NCBI GenBank assembly: GCA_905479595.1 | Contig: CAJQND010000155.1 | Span: forward strand, 1 to 5,722 | Length of the DNA: 5,722 nt | Direction of reading: 5' to 3' | DNA from: an uncultured Hyphomicrobiales bacterium | GTDB taxonomy: Bacteria > Pseudomonadota > Alphaproteobacteria > Rhizobiales > CAJQND01 | Part shown: piece after piece, positions 1 through 5,172 of the stretch | How positions within the stretch are numbered: the first letter of the stretch is position 1 | Layout: the number at the start of each line of letters is the position of its first letter | Translations under genes and position numbers: made by a program | Notes under the pieces: model-generated | Told to the model about the DNA's origin: nothing | What the model saw: only the letters and a program-made list of their open reading frames with translations | The model's database searches: none

Positions 1-1
1 G

Positions 2-157
2 GGCCTGTTTGTTGTTAACAGCGACGGCGCGGTGCAGGTTTTGGACATATCCAATAGCCCATTTTCCCGGCCAGAACTGGCAACCCTTTTGAACGGGCTA
101 AAATTCATCCGCAATCCCGAAAACAACTACCCTGTTCGCGGAACGTATGAGACTTGA
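2..157 (+). CDS. 3' end of an unidentified protein gene (partial)
   Basis: An open frame enters from the left edge and ends at TGA 155-157, giving the last 51 residues of a protein (GLFVVNSDGAVQVLDI at the visible start, YPVRGTYET at the end). The pattern LFVV-x-x-DG-x-V followed by a short helix (RPELATLLNGL) resembles the last strands and helix of thioredoxin-fold proteins such as AhpC/TSA-type redoxins, where a 'V-D-x-DG-x-V' strand precedes a final helix. No redox cysteine lies in the visible part, so this is only a suggestion. Codon use and GC content match mnmA downstream, and the gene is on the same strand with a 74-bp gap. The coding call is fairly sure; the family is not. Confidence 0.6.
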   Translation, partial: GLFVVNSDGAVQVLDISNSPFSRPELATLLNGLKFIRNPENNYPVRGTYET

Positions 158-162
158 AGGGT

Positions 163-190
163 TTGCATCTGGCGCACTGTTGCCTATATG
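163..190 (+). promoter_or_regulatory. Candidate promoter of mnmA
   Basis: TTGCAT (163-168) is followed after 16 bases by TATATG (185-190). Shifting by one base gives CTATAT (184-189), the -10 form common in alphaproteobacteria, with a 15-base spacer. It lies in the only gap before mnmA, about 40 bases ahead of its start. The -35 match is partial, so the gene could also be read through from upstream. Confidence 0.35.
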
Positions 191-206
191 AAGCTCTGAA
201 ACTCTA

Positions 207-218
207 GGGTCCTGACCC
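207..218. repeat. Short GGGTC/GACCC palindrome in the mnmA leader
   Basis: GGGTC (207-211) and GACCC (214-218) form a perfect inverted repeat around two bases, 14 bases before the mnmA start. As RNA it could form only a small tight hairpin next to the ribosome-binding region. As DNA it could be a protein site. No T-run follows, so it is not a terminator. Function is unknown and it could be chance. Confidence 0.3.
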
Positions 219-231
219 AAAAGACAGAAAT

Positions 232-1476
232 ATGACCAAACACATGCCTGCATATGATGACGCCACGGGGCTGAACAGTCTTGGCTTTGCTGCCAAGCCT
301 GAAAAAACCCGCGTGGTGGCTGCTATGTCTGGCGGGGTTGATTCATCTGTCGTGGCTGCCCTTCTGGCCGATCAGGGCTATGATGTCGTGGGCGTCACAT
401 TGCAGCTTTACGACCATGGCGAGGCGGTGGCCAAGGCGCGCTCGTGTTGCGCCGGGCAGGACATTCACGACGCCCGCAAAGTGGCCGCCAATATCAACAT
501 CCCGCATTACGTGCTCGACTATGAAAACCGCTTTCGCGATAGCGTGATTGATGAGTTTGCCGACAGTTACCTGCGCGGTGAAACCCCTATTCCATGTGTG
601 AGTTGCAACCAGGGCGTGAAGTTCCACGATCTTTTGGCCATGGCGCGCCAGCTCGGTGCAGACGCACTCGCCACCGGGCATTACATTCGCTCTGCCCCCG
701 GCAAAGACGGCCATTACGCCATGTACACGCCCGTCGATATGGCCCGCGACCAGAGTTATTTCCTGTTCGCCACCACCCAGGATCAGCTGGACTATTTGCG
801 CTTTCCACTTGGCGGCATGAACAAGCCGGAAGTGCGCGAACTTGCCGCTTCGTTCGGGTTGGAAATCGCTGGCAAGCCAGACAGCCAGGACATTTGCTTT
901 GTGCCTGGGGGTGATTACGCCTCGGTAATTTCAAAGCTGCGCCCGCAGGCCGCCCAGCCCGGCAATGTTGTGCACGTAGATGGCCGGGTGCTGGGCACCC
1001 ATGAAGGTATTATCCGCTATACAATCGGCCAGCGGCGCGGCCTTGGTGTGGCCGCTGGCGAGCCTTTGTATGTCGTGGCACTTAATCCGCAGGCTTGTGA
1101 AGTGGTGGTTGGACCCCATGAAGCCTTGGCGGCGCGGGAAATCTCATTGCGCGACGTGAACTGGATCGGGCCAGGCGATGGCCATGCTGGCGATGGACCT
1201 GGGTCCGACGGCATAGAATGCCACGTCAAAATCCGTTCCACCCGCCCGGCCGCACCGGCAACGCTTTTCCATGAAAAAGACGGTCGCGCGCGCGTCGTGC
1301 TGCACGAGGATGATTTCGGTGTTTCTCCCGGTCAGGCATGCGTTTTCTACGATGGCCTTGGTGCAGGAGCGCGGGTTCTTGGTGGCGGGTGGATTGTGTC
1401 TGCCGGAGTAACGCGGGCACCACAAAGCGCTGGCCGCACCACGCTCTACCGCCATGATGTACAAGAGCACCTTTGA
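232..1476 (+). CDS. mnmA: tRNA-specific 2-thiouridylase MnmA
   Basis: MnmA (TrmU) makes 2-thiouridine at wobble position 34 of tRNA-Lys, -Glu and -Gln. It adenylates the uridine with ATP and transfers a persulfide sulfur delivered from a cysteine desulfurase; it acts in the cytosol. The 414-residue product has the PP-loop ATP site SGGVDSS (33-39), a CC-x-x-x-D-x-x-DAR motif (72-82), ATGHY (147-151), DQSYFL (173-178), DSQDICFV (217-224) and YTIGQRRGLGV (263-273). By alignment from memory with E. coli MnmA, Cys125 (in CVSCN) is the catalytic nucleophile and Cys222 the persulfide-carrying cysteine; both are present. The C-terminal beta domain is complete, with a short extra tail after about residue 390. 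The N-terminus carries about 27 residues before the PP-loop strand, including LNSLGF, a feature I associate with alphaproteobacterial MnmA. ATG 232 has no clear Shine-Dalgarno; ATG 244 is an alternative start. The gene is intact. Confidence 0.97.
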   Translation: MTKHMPAYDDATGLNSLGFAAKPEKTRVVAAMSGGVDSSVVAALLADQGYDVVGVTLQLYDHGEAVAKARSCCAGQDIHDARKVAANINIPHYVLDYENRFRDSVIDEFADSYLRGETPIPCVSCNQGVKFHDLLAMARQLGADALATGHYIRSAPGKDGHYAMYTPVDMARDQSYFLFATTQDQLDYLRFPLGGMNKPEVRELAASFGLEIAGKPDSQDICFVPGGDYASVISKLRPQAAQPGNVVHVDGRVLGTHEGIIRYTIGQRRGLGVAAGEPLYVVALNPQACEVVVGPHEALAAREISLRDVNWIGPGDGHAGDGPGSDGIECHVKIRSTRPAAPATLFHEKDGRARVVLHEDDFGVSPGQACVFYDGLGAGARVLGGGWIVSAGVTRAPQSAGRTTLYRHDVQEHL

Positions 1477-1480
1477 CCGC

Positions 1481-1509
1481 TTGACAGAGCCCCATCACCA
1501 CGCCTATAT
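1481..1509 (+). promoter_or_regulatory. Promoter of the tRNA-Met gene
   Basis: A perfect TTGACA (1481-1486) is followed after 17 bases by CTATAT (1504-1509); with the preceding C this closely follows the alphaproteobacterial CTTGAC/CTATAT form. The DNA just after the -10 is very GC-rich (CGGCGTCGCGCGC, 1511-1523), as is usual for stable-RNA promoters under stringent control. Transcription would begin near 1516, giving a leader of about 29 bases before the mature tRNA. The site starts only four bases after the mnmA stop codon. Confidence 0.75.
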
Positions 1510-1544
1510 CCGGCGTCGCGCGCAGCAATCACCGCGCGCCCTGT

Positions 1545-1621
1545 GGCGGGGTAGCTCAGCTGGTTAGAGCAGCGGAATCATAATCCGCGTGTCGGGGGTT
1601 CAAGTCCCTCTCCCGCTACCA
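1545..1621 (+). tRNA. tRNA-Met (CAT anticodon), elongator type
   Basis: A complete 77-base cloverleaf. The acceptor is GGCGGGG (1545-1551) paired with TCCCGCT (1611-1617), with G-U pairs at both ends. The D arm is GCTC...GAGC. The anticodon stem is GCGGA/TCCGC with loop ATCATAA and anticodon CAT at 1579-1581. The T arm is GGGGG-TTCAAGT-CCCTC. The discriminator is A, and CCA is encoded (1619-1621). A CAT anticodon fits elongator Met, initiator fMet or the lysidine-modified Ile2 tRNA. The initiator is excluded because position 1 pairs with 72 (G-U) and the anticodon stem lacks three consecutive G-C pairs at its base. The whole sequence matches my memory of alphaproteobacterial elongator Met tRNAs, so Ile2 is unlikely. 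Confidence 0.95.
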
Positions 1622-1663
1622 AAACAACTACCAATTCTGAGTTGCGTTCAGTAGAACTGGATA

Positions 1664-1692
1664 GACACGTGTTTATCCGTGTCCCAATTTTT
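1664..1692 (+). terminator. Probable intrinsic terminator after tRNA-Met
   Basis: GACACG (1664-1669) and CGTGTC (1678-1683) form a perfect six-pair stem with an eight-base loop. A run of five T (1688-1692) follows after CCAA. It sits 43 bases after the tRNA. The stem is short and the T-run starts four bases late, so strength is probably moderate. Confidence 0.5.
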
Positions 1693-1847
1693 CCCGGTTA
1701 TCCTCTCAACAACTCCTGTTGAAAAAATCATGCACCTCAAGTTAACATTCAAACTGGATCAGACAAATGGGGCTGATCAGGCCAACAGAAGAAAATCTGT
1801 CATGGTCCGTAATTTTGAAAAAATAGAAATTAGCGAAAGATCTCAAT
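1693..1847. other. AT-rich gap before the hydrolase gene, with two inverted repeats
   Basis: No gene is supported here. A GTG-initiated frame from 1679 overlaps the hydrolase start in another frame and begins inside the terminator stem. Two perfect inverted repeats are visible: TCAACA/TGTTGA (1706-1722, five-base loop) and GATCAG/CTGATC (1757-1778, ten-base spacer). A weak promoter candidate, TTGAAA (1719-1724) with TAACAT (1743-1748) at an 18-base spacing, overlaps the first repeat. If it is used, the second repeat would lie in the 5' leader of the hydrolase mRNA. All of this is tentative. Confidence 0.35.
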
Positions 1848-2600
1848 TTGGAAAATTCAATTGTATTGATTCATGGACTATTCGGAAACCTAAGCGCACC
1901 AGAAATCATTGACGCCTTTGGCGATGCCGATGTCTCGACACCTGATTTGGTAGGATTTGGACAGTATCGCGCCACTTCAACCGTGGGGCTCAGCTTACAG
2001 GATCAGGCCGAACACGTCATCACGCACATCAACCAGCATCATGAAGCACCTGTCCACCTTGTAGGCCATTCAGTCGGCGGCGCTGTTGCGGCACTGATCG
2101 TCTCCAGCCGACCCGATCTCGTCGCAAGCCTGATCAGCGTCGAGGGAAATTTCACGCTCAAAGATGCCTTCTGGTCAGAGCAGATTGCGCGAAAGTCTGA
2201 AGCCGAGGTTGCTAGCATCATCGAAGGCTATCGGTGTGATCCCGACACCTGGATGAACGGCGCAATCAACAAACCAAGCGTCTTGTCGTCGCGTCTCGCG
2301 CGTGAGTGGTTGGCCAATCAGCCCGCCTCCACAATCAAGCATCAGGCGCAGGCCACAATCGCGGCGACCGCTGGGGATGAATACTTGAAAAGCCTACGCC
2401 GGATCATGGAGACCGAAATGCCGGTTCATCTAATAGCGGGATCGCGATCTTCGTCTGGATGGGACACGCCTGCCTGGGCAAATGAACTGTGCACATCCCG
2501 CACGAACATTCCCGATTGTGGGCATCTGATGATGGTTGAGGCACCGACACGGTTTGCCACGGCTATTTTGGCCTCCATCTATTTGGGAAACAGCCTGTAA
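1848..2600 (+). CDS. Alpha/beta-hydrolase fold protein, likely esterase-like
   Basis: The 250-residue protein has the usual length and order of a single-domain alpha/beta hydrolase. These are: strand and oxyanion-hole motif IVLIHGLFG (5-13), nucleophile elbow GHSVGG with Ser75, a helical cap region at about 100-185, strand VHLIAGS (193-199), and the catalytic histidine in DCGHLMMVEAP (His226). The acid is less clear. Asp206 in the SGWD stretch lies further from the seventh strand than usual, while Glu99 in SVEGN sits after the sixth strand, where some families such as LinB-type dehalogenases place it. The start is TTG 1848: the frame is stopped at TAG 1824 and holds no ATG or GTG before the first beta strand. 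The Shine-Dalgarno is poor (GAAAGA, 1835-1840). There is no signal peptide, so it is cytosolic. It converges on the SDR gene. Substrate is unknown. Confidence 0.88.
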   Translation: MENSIVLIHGLFGNLSAPEIIDAFGDADVSTPDLVGFGQYRATSTVGLSLQDQAEHVITHINQHHEAPVHLVGHSVGGAVAALIVSSRPDLVASLISVEGNFTLKDAFWSEQIARKSEAEVASIIEGYRCDPDTWMNGAINKPSVLSSRLAREWLANQPASTIKHQAQATIAATAGDEYLKSLRRIMETEMPVHLIAGSRSSSGWDTPAWANELCTSRTNIPDCGHLMMVEAPTRFATAILASIYLGNSL

Positions 2601-2636
2601 GCTGATGACATCACAGAAACTGAAAAACTCGAATTC

Positions 2637-2670
2637 GAATGTGAGATGTCATCCATTGGCACAAATGAAG
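2637..2670 (+). repeat. Direct repeat copy 1, downstream of the SDR gene
   Basis: Bases 2649-2670 match 3559-3580 at 20 of 22 positions, with the shared core ATCCATTGGCACAAA. Weaker similarity extends left (GAATGT and GAGA, 2637-2646) if a four-base gap is allowed against the second copy. It lies between the hydrolase stop and the SDR stop. Both copies read S-I-G-T-N-E in one plus-strand frame, so they could be remnants of a coding sequence. The frame here can run from ATG 2646 to TGA 2747 (33 residues), which I do not consider an established gene. Confidence 0.8.
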
Positions 2671-2734
2671 GTATCGTCGCGGGCGCGCAGGCCATCTTCG
2701 GGTCTGTTTTGGACTTGTTAGGACCTACCGTGAT

Positions 2735-2749
2735 CGTCATTTTATGACG
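2735..2749. terminator. Small perfect hairpin between convergent genes, possible weak terminator
   Basis: CGTCAT (2735-2740) and ATGACG (2744-2749) pair perfectly around TTT. It is centred in the convergent gap, 11 bases beyond the SDR stop and 134 beyond the hydrolase stop. No run of T follows on either strand, so it may only help RNA end processing. Confidence 0.3.
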
Positions 2750-2760
2750 TAGTTAGTGCC

Positions 2761-3486
2761 TCAATAGATCCCCTCATTGCGCCAGTTGACCGTAATCTCC
2801 GGCACTGCAGCGGTATTGGGCAACGCTATAAGTGTGGCAACCAACTCGGCAATATCTTCCGGCTGGGTCATTTCAGCGGTATCCATATCGGTAATCCCTG
2901 TCGCCATGTCTGAACTGACGAAACTGGGGCAAACCGCGCTGGCGCGTATCCCGTGTTCCCAGCCATCGTGGCGGATTTGATGGGTGAGACCCATGACAGC
3001 AAATTTAGTGAGGCCGTACCCAAGGGAATTACCAACAACGCGCTTGCCTGAAAGGGACGCAATGTTAATGACGCGGCCCTGTTTGCTCGCTTTCAGGTGT
3101 GGAAAGGCGGCGCGGGTTAAATACAGTGGACCTTTGACGTTAACGCTCCACAGAGCATCAAGATCCGGCTCGTCATCTTTTCCCGCCTCACCTTGCAAAG
3201 TTACCGTCTTGTACATGCCTGCATTGTTGACGAGCCCGTCGAGCCGTCCGTTCTGGGAAACCGTATCCTGTATCCAGCGTGTGCCCGTCTCTGGTACTTC
3301 CGCGTCATAATGGTGGATTGATAAGGTAGTTGCGTGAGCGTCAGCAAAGACACCATCAAGCTTTGCCGGGTCGCGAACTCCCAAGCTCAACGTATAGCCC
3401 TTGAAATGGAGACATCGAGCGATCGCGAGACCAATGCCTCGGTTTGCACCGGAAATCATTATCACACGGGCTTTGGGGTCAAGCAT
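2761..3486 (-). CDS. Short-chain dehydrogenase/reductase (classical SDR)
   Basis: The 241-residue protein is a classical SDR: a cytosolic NAD(P)(H)-dependent oxidoreductase interconverting an alcohol and a ketone or aldehyde, or reducing a similar double bond. The dinucleotide motif is SGANRGIG (12-19), with Ser in place of the usual Thr. NNAG is at 87-90 and the structural/catalytic Asn116 in SVNVKG. Ser144 (NIAS), Tyr157 and Lys161 (YGLTK) form the active site, with the typical 13-residue Ser-Tyr and 4-residue Tyr-Lys spacings. Arg16 and Arg38 (GVRDP, after the second strand) favour NADP(H) over NAD(H). The region after CPSFV (186-190) is the substrate loop. ATG 3486 has a good Shine-Dalgarno, GGAG (plus 3494-3497), seven bases ahead. 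It lies 106 bp after the tautomerase gene on the same strand, so they are probably one transcription unit. Substrate is unknown. Confidence 0.93.
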   Translation of the reverse strand: MLDPKARVIMISGANRGIGLAIARCLHFKGYTLSLGVRDPAKLDGVFADAHATTLSIHHYDAEVPETGTRWIQDTVSQNGRLDGLVNNAGMYKTVTLQGEAGKDDEPDLDALWSVNVKGPLYLTRAAFPHLKASKQGRVINIASLSGKRVVGNSLGYGLTKFAVMGLTHQIRHDGWEHGIRASAVCPSFVSSDMATGITDMDTAEMTQPEDIAELVATLIALPNTAAVPEITVNWRNEGIY

Positions 3487-3542
3487 AAAGCATCTCCGTT
3501 AGGTGGTGGAAACAATACCTTATACAAAAATGGATGATTTCT

Positions 3543-3580
3543 GAATGTTGTCGAGAAGTTATCCATTGGCACAAACGAAG
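3543..3580 (+). repeat. Direct repeat copy 2, upstream of the SDR gene
   Basis: This is the partner of the repeat at 2637-2670. Bases 3559-3580 differ from 2649-2670 at only two positions (T/C at 3560, C/T at 3576), and GAATGT and GAGA to the left are also shared around a four-base insertion (TGTC, 3549-3552). It lies in the gap between the tautomerase stop and the SDR start. The two copies, about 910 bp apart and in the same orientation, bracket the SDR gene. A nine-base piece of the core, TCCATTGGC, occurs a third time at 4005-4013, just ahead of the tautomerase start. Confidence 0.8.
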
Positions 3581-3592
3581 AGTTTTAATCGC

Positions 3593-3997
3593 TTATGCTG
3601 TGTTCTTCTGCTTTGCTCTCGCCGATTGTGTTTGACCGTCATAGCCCCAGGCACACGCATCCAGATCATATATAATGATGTAGCTGGCTTCTGGCGTGCT
3701 GCCGACGACATTTTTTAACATTGCCATGGCTTGCTTGATCATTTGAGATTTCTCTTCGTCCGTGTTTGTGCCGCCGGTGACCTTGATATCCATGTGAACT
3801 CCGGCCTTTCCGCGAACAACCATCGATTTTCGCCCCGTCGCCCAGTTGTCCGCAGGAAGTTCGTCAATTCGGACGGAGGTTAGATCCGGGTTTTTCTTCA
3901 TAACCTCGCTCATCAAATGTGTAGTCTCGTCGAAGAGTTGCTGCTTCTGCGTAGCAGAGAGTGCTACTCCAGATACGGATATATTGATGAAAGGCAT
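3593..3997 (-). CDS. Tautomerase of two fused 4-oxalocrotonate-tautomerase-like units
   Basis: The tautomerase superfamily uses an N-terminal proline, exposed after Met removal, as catalytic base. The start at 3997 gives MPFINISVSG with Pro at position 2 and is supported by Shine-Dalgarno GGAG six bases ahead. A longer frame from 4081 would bury the proline and starts upstream of the likely transcription start, so I reject it. The 134 residues are about twice a 4-OT monomer and show two units: 2-60 and 67-124. Both run beta strand, helix, then a D-x-x-A-x-x-W-x-x-G segment (DELPADNW 45-52; DLDACAW 111-117). Aligning the two strands puts Val67 where Pro2 is, so only the first unit has the catalytic proline. 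It is cytosolic, probably a ring oligomer, and converts enol/keto forms of a small acid or a similar compound. It is probably co-transcribed with the SDR and controlled by the divergent LysR gene. The substrate cannot be read from sequence. Confidence 0.85.
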   Translation of the reverse strand: MPFINISVSGVALSATQKQQLFDETTHLMSEVMKKNPDLTSVRIDELPADNWATGRKSMVVRGKAGVHMDIKVTGGTNTDEEKSQMIKQAMAMLKNVVGSTPEASYIIIYDLDACAWGYDGQTQSARAKQKNTA

Positions 3998-4033
3998 TTG
4001 CTTCTCCATTGGCTTACCGTTGATCGTAGCGTC

Positions 4034-4062
4034 ATCATAAACATGGGCTTTCACATTAAGAA
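4034..4062 (-). promoter_or_regulatory. Candidate activator-dependent promoter of the tautomerase operon
   Basis: On the minus strand TATGAT (plus 4034-4039) is a good -10 with one mismatch to TATAAT. At a 17-base spacing the -35 is TTCTTA (plus 4057-4062), a poor match, as expected where an activator recruits polymerase. Transcription would start near 4027, leaving a leader of about 30 bases with the GGAG site before ATG 3997. Confidence 0.45.
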
Positions 4063-4094
4063 AGTTTATTGTTTTAATCATTCACATTTGTAAT
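4048..4094. promoter_or_regulatory. Candidate LysR operator: two dyads 31 bp apart
   Basis: Dyad 1 is CTTTC-N7-GAAAG (4048-4064) and dyad 2 is ATT-N9-AAT (4080-4094). Each contains the T-N11-A pattern of LysR-type binding sites, and both share the octamer TTCACATT (4050-4057 and 4081-4088), exactly 31 bp apart, about three helical turns. Relative to the predicted tautomerase start their centres are near -29 and -60, the usual activation and recognition positions for LysR regulators. Dyad 2 also overlaps the -10 of the regulator's own promoter, which would allow autorepression. Confidence 0.55.
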
Positions 4095-4096
4095 AT
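4069..4096 (+). promoter_or_regulatory. Candidate promoter of the LysR regulator gene
   Basis: TTGTTT (4069-4074), 16 bases, then TAATAT (4091-4096). Transcription would start at about 4103, directly before ATG 4104. The message would then be leaderless if that start is used, or have a leader of about 20 bases if ATG 4125 is used. Neither start has a Shine-Dalgarno. Confidence 0.45.
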
Positions 4097-4103
4097 TTAA
4101 TAA

Positions 4104-4988
4104 ATGGCACACACCAACCTTGATATGGATTGCCTGCGGACATTCGTCACGATTGTGAACGCAGGGAGTTTTGCGGAGGCGGCTCAGCGGGTGAGACGGA
4201 CGGCATCGGCGGTCAGCCTGCAGATGAACCGGCTGGAGGATCAGGCCGGCGCAAAGCTGTTTCAAAAAGTGGGCCGGCGCATGGTGCCAACGCCTGAAGG
4301 TGAGCGTTTGCTCGCCACGGCGCGGCAGATGTTAGAATTGAATGACAAAGTGATTGAGACGCTCACCCACCAGCACTTGACCGGTGAGATCAGCATTGGC
4401 GCCATTCAAGACGTCGCAGACAGTGTACTTCCATCCGTCCTCGCCCGCTTCGTGCAGGCACATCCCCGCGTTCGGCTTACGGCCAGAGTTGATCGGAGCA
4501 AAGCGCTCGCTGACGCGGTGAACACGGGAGCTCTTGATCTGGCGATTGGCGTCCATGGCTGGTCGTGCCGAAGCCAACAGAAAATCCGAACTGATCAAAT
4601 GATATGGTTGGGTAGTGCGGAATTTGAACTGGCCGAATCCGACGTCGTACCACTGGTTGTCTTTGAACCTCCATGTGATTTCAGGGATGCCGCCATCAGT
4701 TCTCTCAATAAAGCGGGCCGGGAATGGGAAATTGTGTTTACGAGCCCTAGTCTTTCGGGCCTAAGGGCCGCAATTGAAGCAGGCCTCGGCATAACCGCGC
4801 GGACACTGAACTCCTTCCAGAGGAACTTGTCTCCCTTGCCAAAGTCATCATGTCTCCCGAAGCTTCCGCCGGTTGACCTTGCACTCTACACAAGGCCTGG
4901 CCTAAAGGCCCCCGCCTTGCGATTGTGTGAGATTGTCATCGAGGAGCTGCAAGCTAAAACTTTCCCCCGCAAGTTGTTCAGTGGTTGA
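4104..4988 (+). CDS. LysR-family transcriptional regulator
   Basis: The 294-residue protein has the standard LysR layout and length. The winged helix-turn-helix is at about 8-66 (LRTFVTIVNAGSFAEAAQRV, then TASAVSLQMNRLEDQAGAKLF and the wing end TPEGERLL). A linker helix at about 67-90 is followed by the ligand-binding domain at about 93-285, with the typical GEISIGA strand (94-100), LDLAIGV (144-150) and SLSGLRAAIEAGLGITA (216-232). Such proteins act as tetramers on DNA and respond to a small molecule, often a substrate or intermediate of the pathway controlled. Divergence from the tautomerase gene with paired dyads in between points to control of that operon and of itself. ATG 4104 is chosen as the longest start; ATG 4125 (MDCLRTFV) resembles many family N-termini and is equally possible. 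The stop lies within a GGTTG/CAACC palindrome (4983-4994) with no T-run. The inducer is unknown. Confidence 0.93.
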   Translation: MAHTNLDMDCLRTFVTIVNAGSFAEAAQRVRRTASAVSLQMNRLEDQAGAKLFQKVGRRMVPTPEGERLLATARQMLELNDKVIETLTHQHLTGEISIGAIQDVADSVLPSVLARFVQAHPRVRLTARVDRSKALADAVNTGALDLAIGVHGWSCRSQQKIRTDQMIWLGSAEFELAESDVVPLVVFEPPCDFRDAAISSLNKAGREWEIVFTSPSLSGLRAAIEAGLGITARTLNSFQRNLSPLPKSSCLPKLPPVDLALYTRPGLKAPALRLCEIVIEELQAKTFPRKLFSG

Positions 4989-5072
4989 CCAACCTCACGG
5001 CCAGCAATCTTCTGGTTGTCAGTTTGGGCATAGAACCGCCTTCGGACAAACCGTCTCGATTATGAAATAAAT

Positions 5073-5101
5073 TTGATAAAACAGATAGATAGAGCTATAA
5101 T
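5073..5101 (+). promoter_or_regulatory. Near-consensus sigma-70 promoter before the immunity-like gene
   Basis: TTGATA (5073-5078), exactly 17 bases, then a perfect TATAAT (5096-5101). The predicted start is near 5108, giving a leader of about 65 bases. A second TATAAT (5153-5158) closer to the gene has no usable -35. The strong consensus match in AT-rich DNA fits a gene that brought its own promoter. Confidence 0.65.
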
Positions 5102-5172
5102 CGTAGATGATTTCTGGAACTGAATAATTCCGAAGACACTCTACAAAGAGATTATAATTCATTGAGGTTTAT

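Noticed and set aside
343..1470. Several minus-strand and shifted frames of 60-125 codons inside mnmA
   Set aside because: They are shadows of the GC-rich mnmA coding frame and show no motifs or start signals.
1679..1912. 77-residue GTG-initiated frame on the plus strand before the hydrolase
   Set aside because: It starts inside the probable terminator stem, has no ribosome-binding site or recognisable motifs, and overlaps the clear hydrolase start in another frame.
2601..2747. Read-through extension of the hydrolase in the same frame after its TAA
   Set aside because: The hydrolase is already full length, and a 48-codon open stretch after a stop is not unusual. No stop-codon context for read-through is evident.
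1622..3592. Integron-style cassette array with attC sites
   Set aside because: Gene orientations alternate, and neither repeat shows the attC core pairs or the long imperfect palindrome expected.
3998..4081. 28-residue N-terminal extension of the tautomerase from ATG 4081
   Set aside because: It would bury the catalytic proline, lies upstream of the predicted transcription start, and occupies the operator region. The 3997 start has a proper Shine-Dalgarno.
4983..5018. GGTTG/CAACC and CCAG/CTGG inverted repeats after the LysR stop as a terminator
   Set aside because: The arms are short and no T-run follows, so there is not enough to call an intrinsic terminator.
5081..5093. GATA microrepeat in the promoter spacer
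   Set aside because: It has only about two tandem units within the 17-base spacer and is most simply a chance feature of AT-rich sequence.
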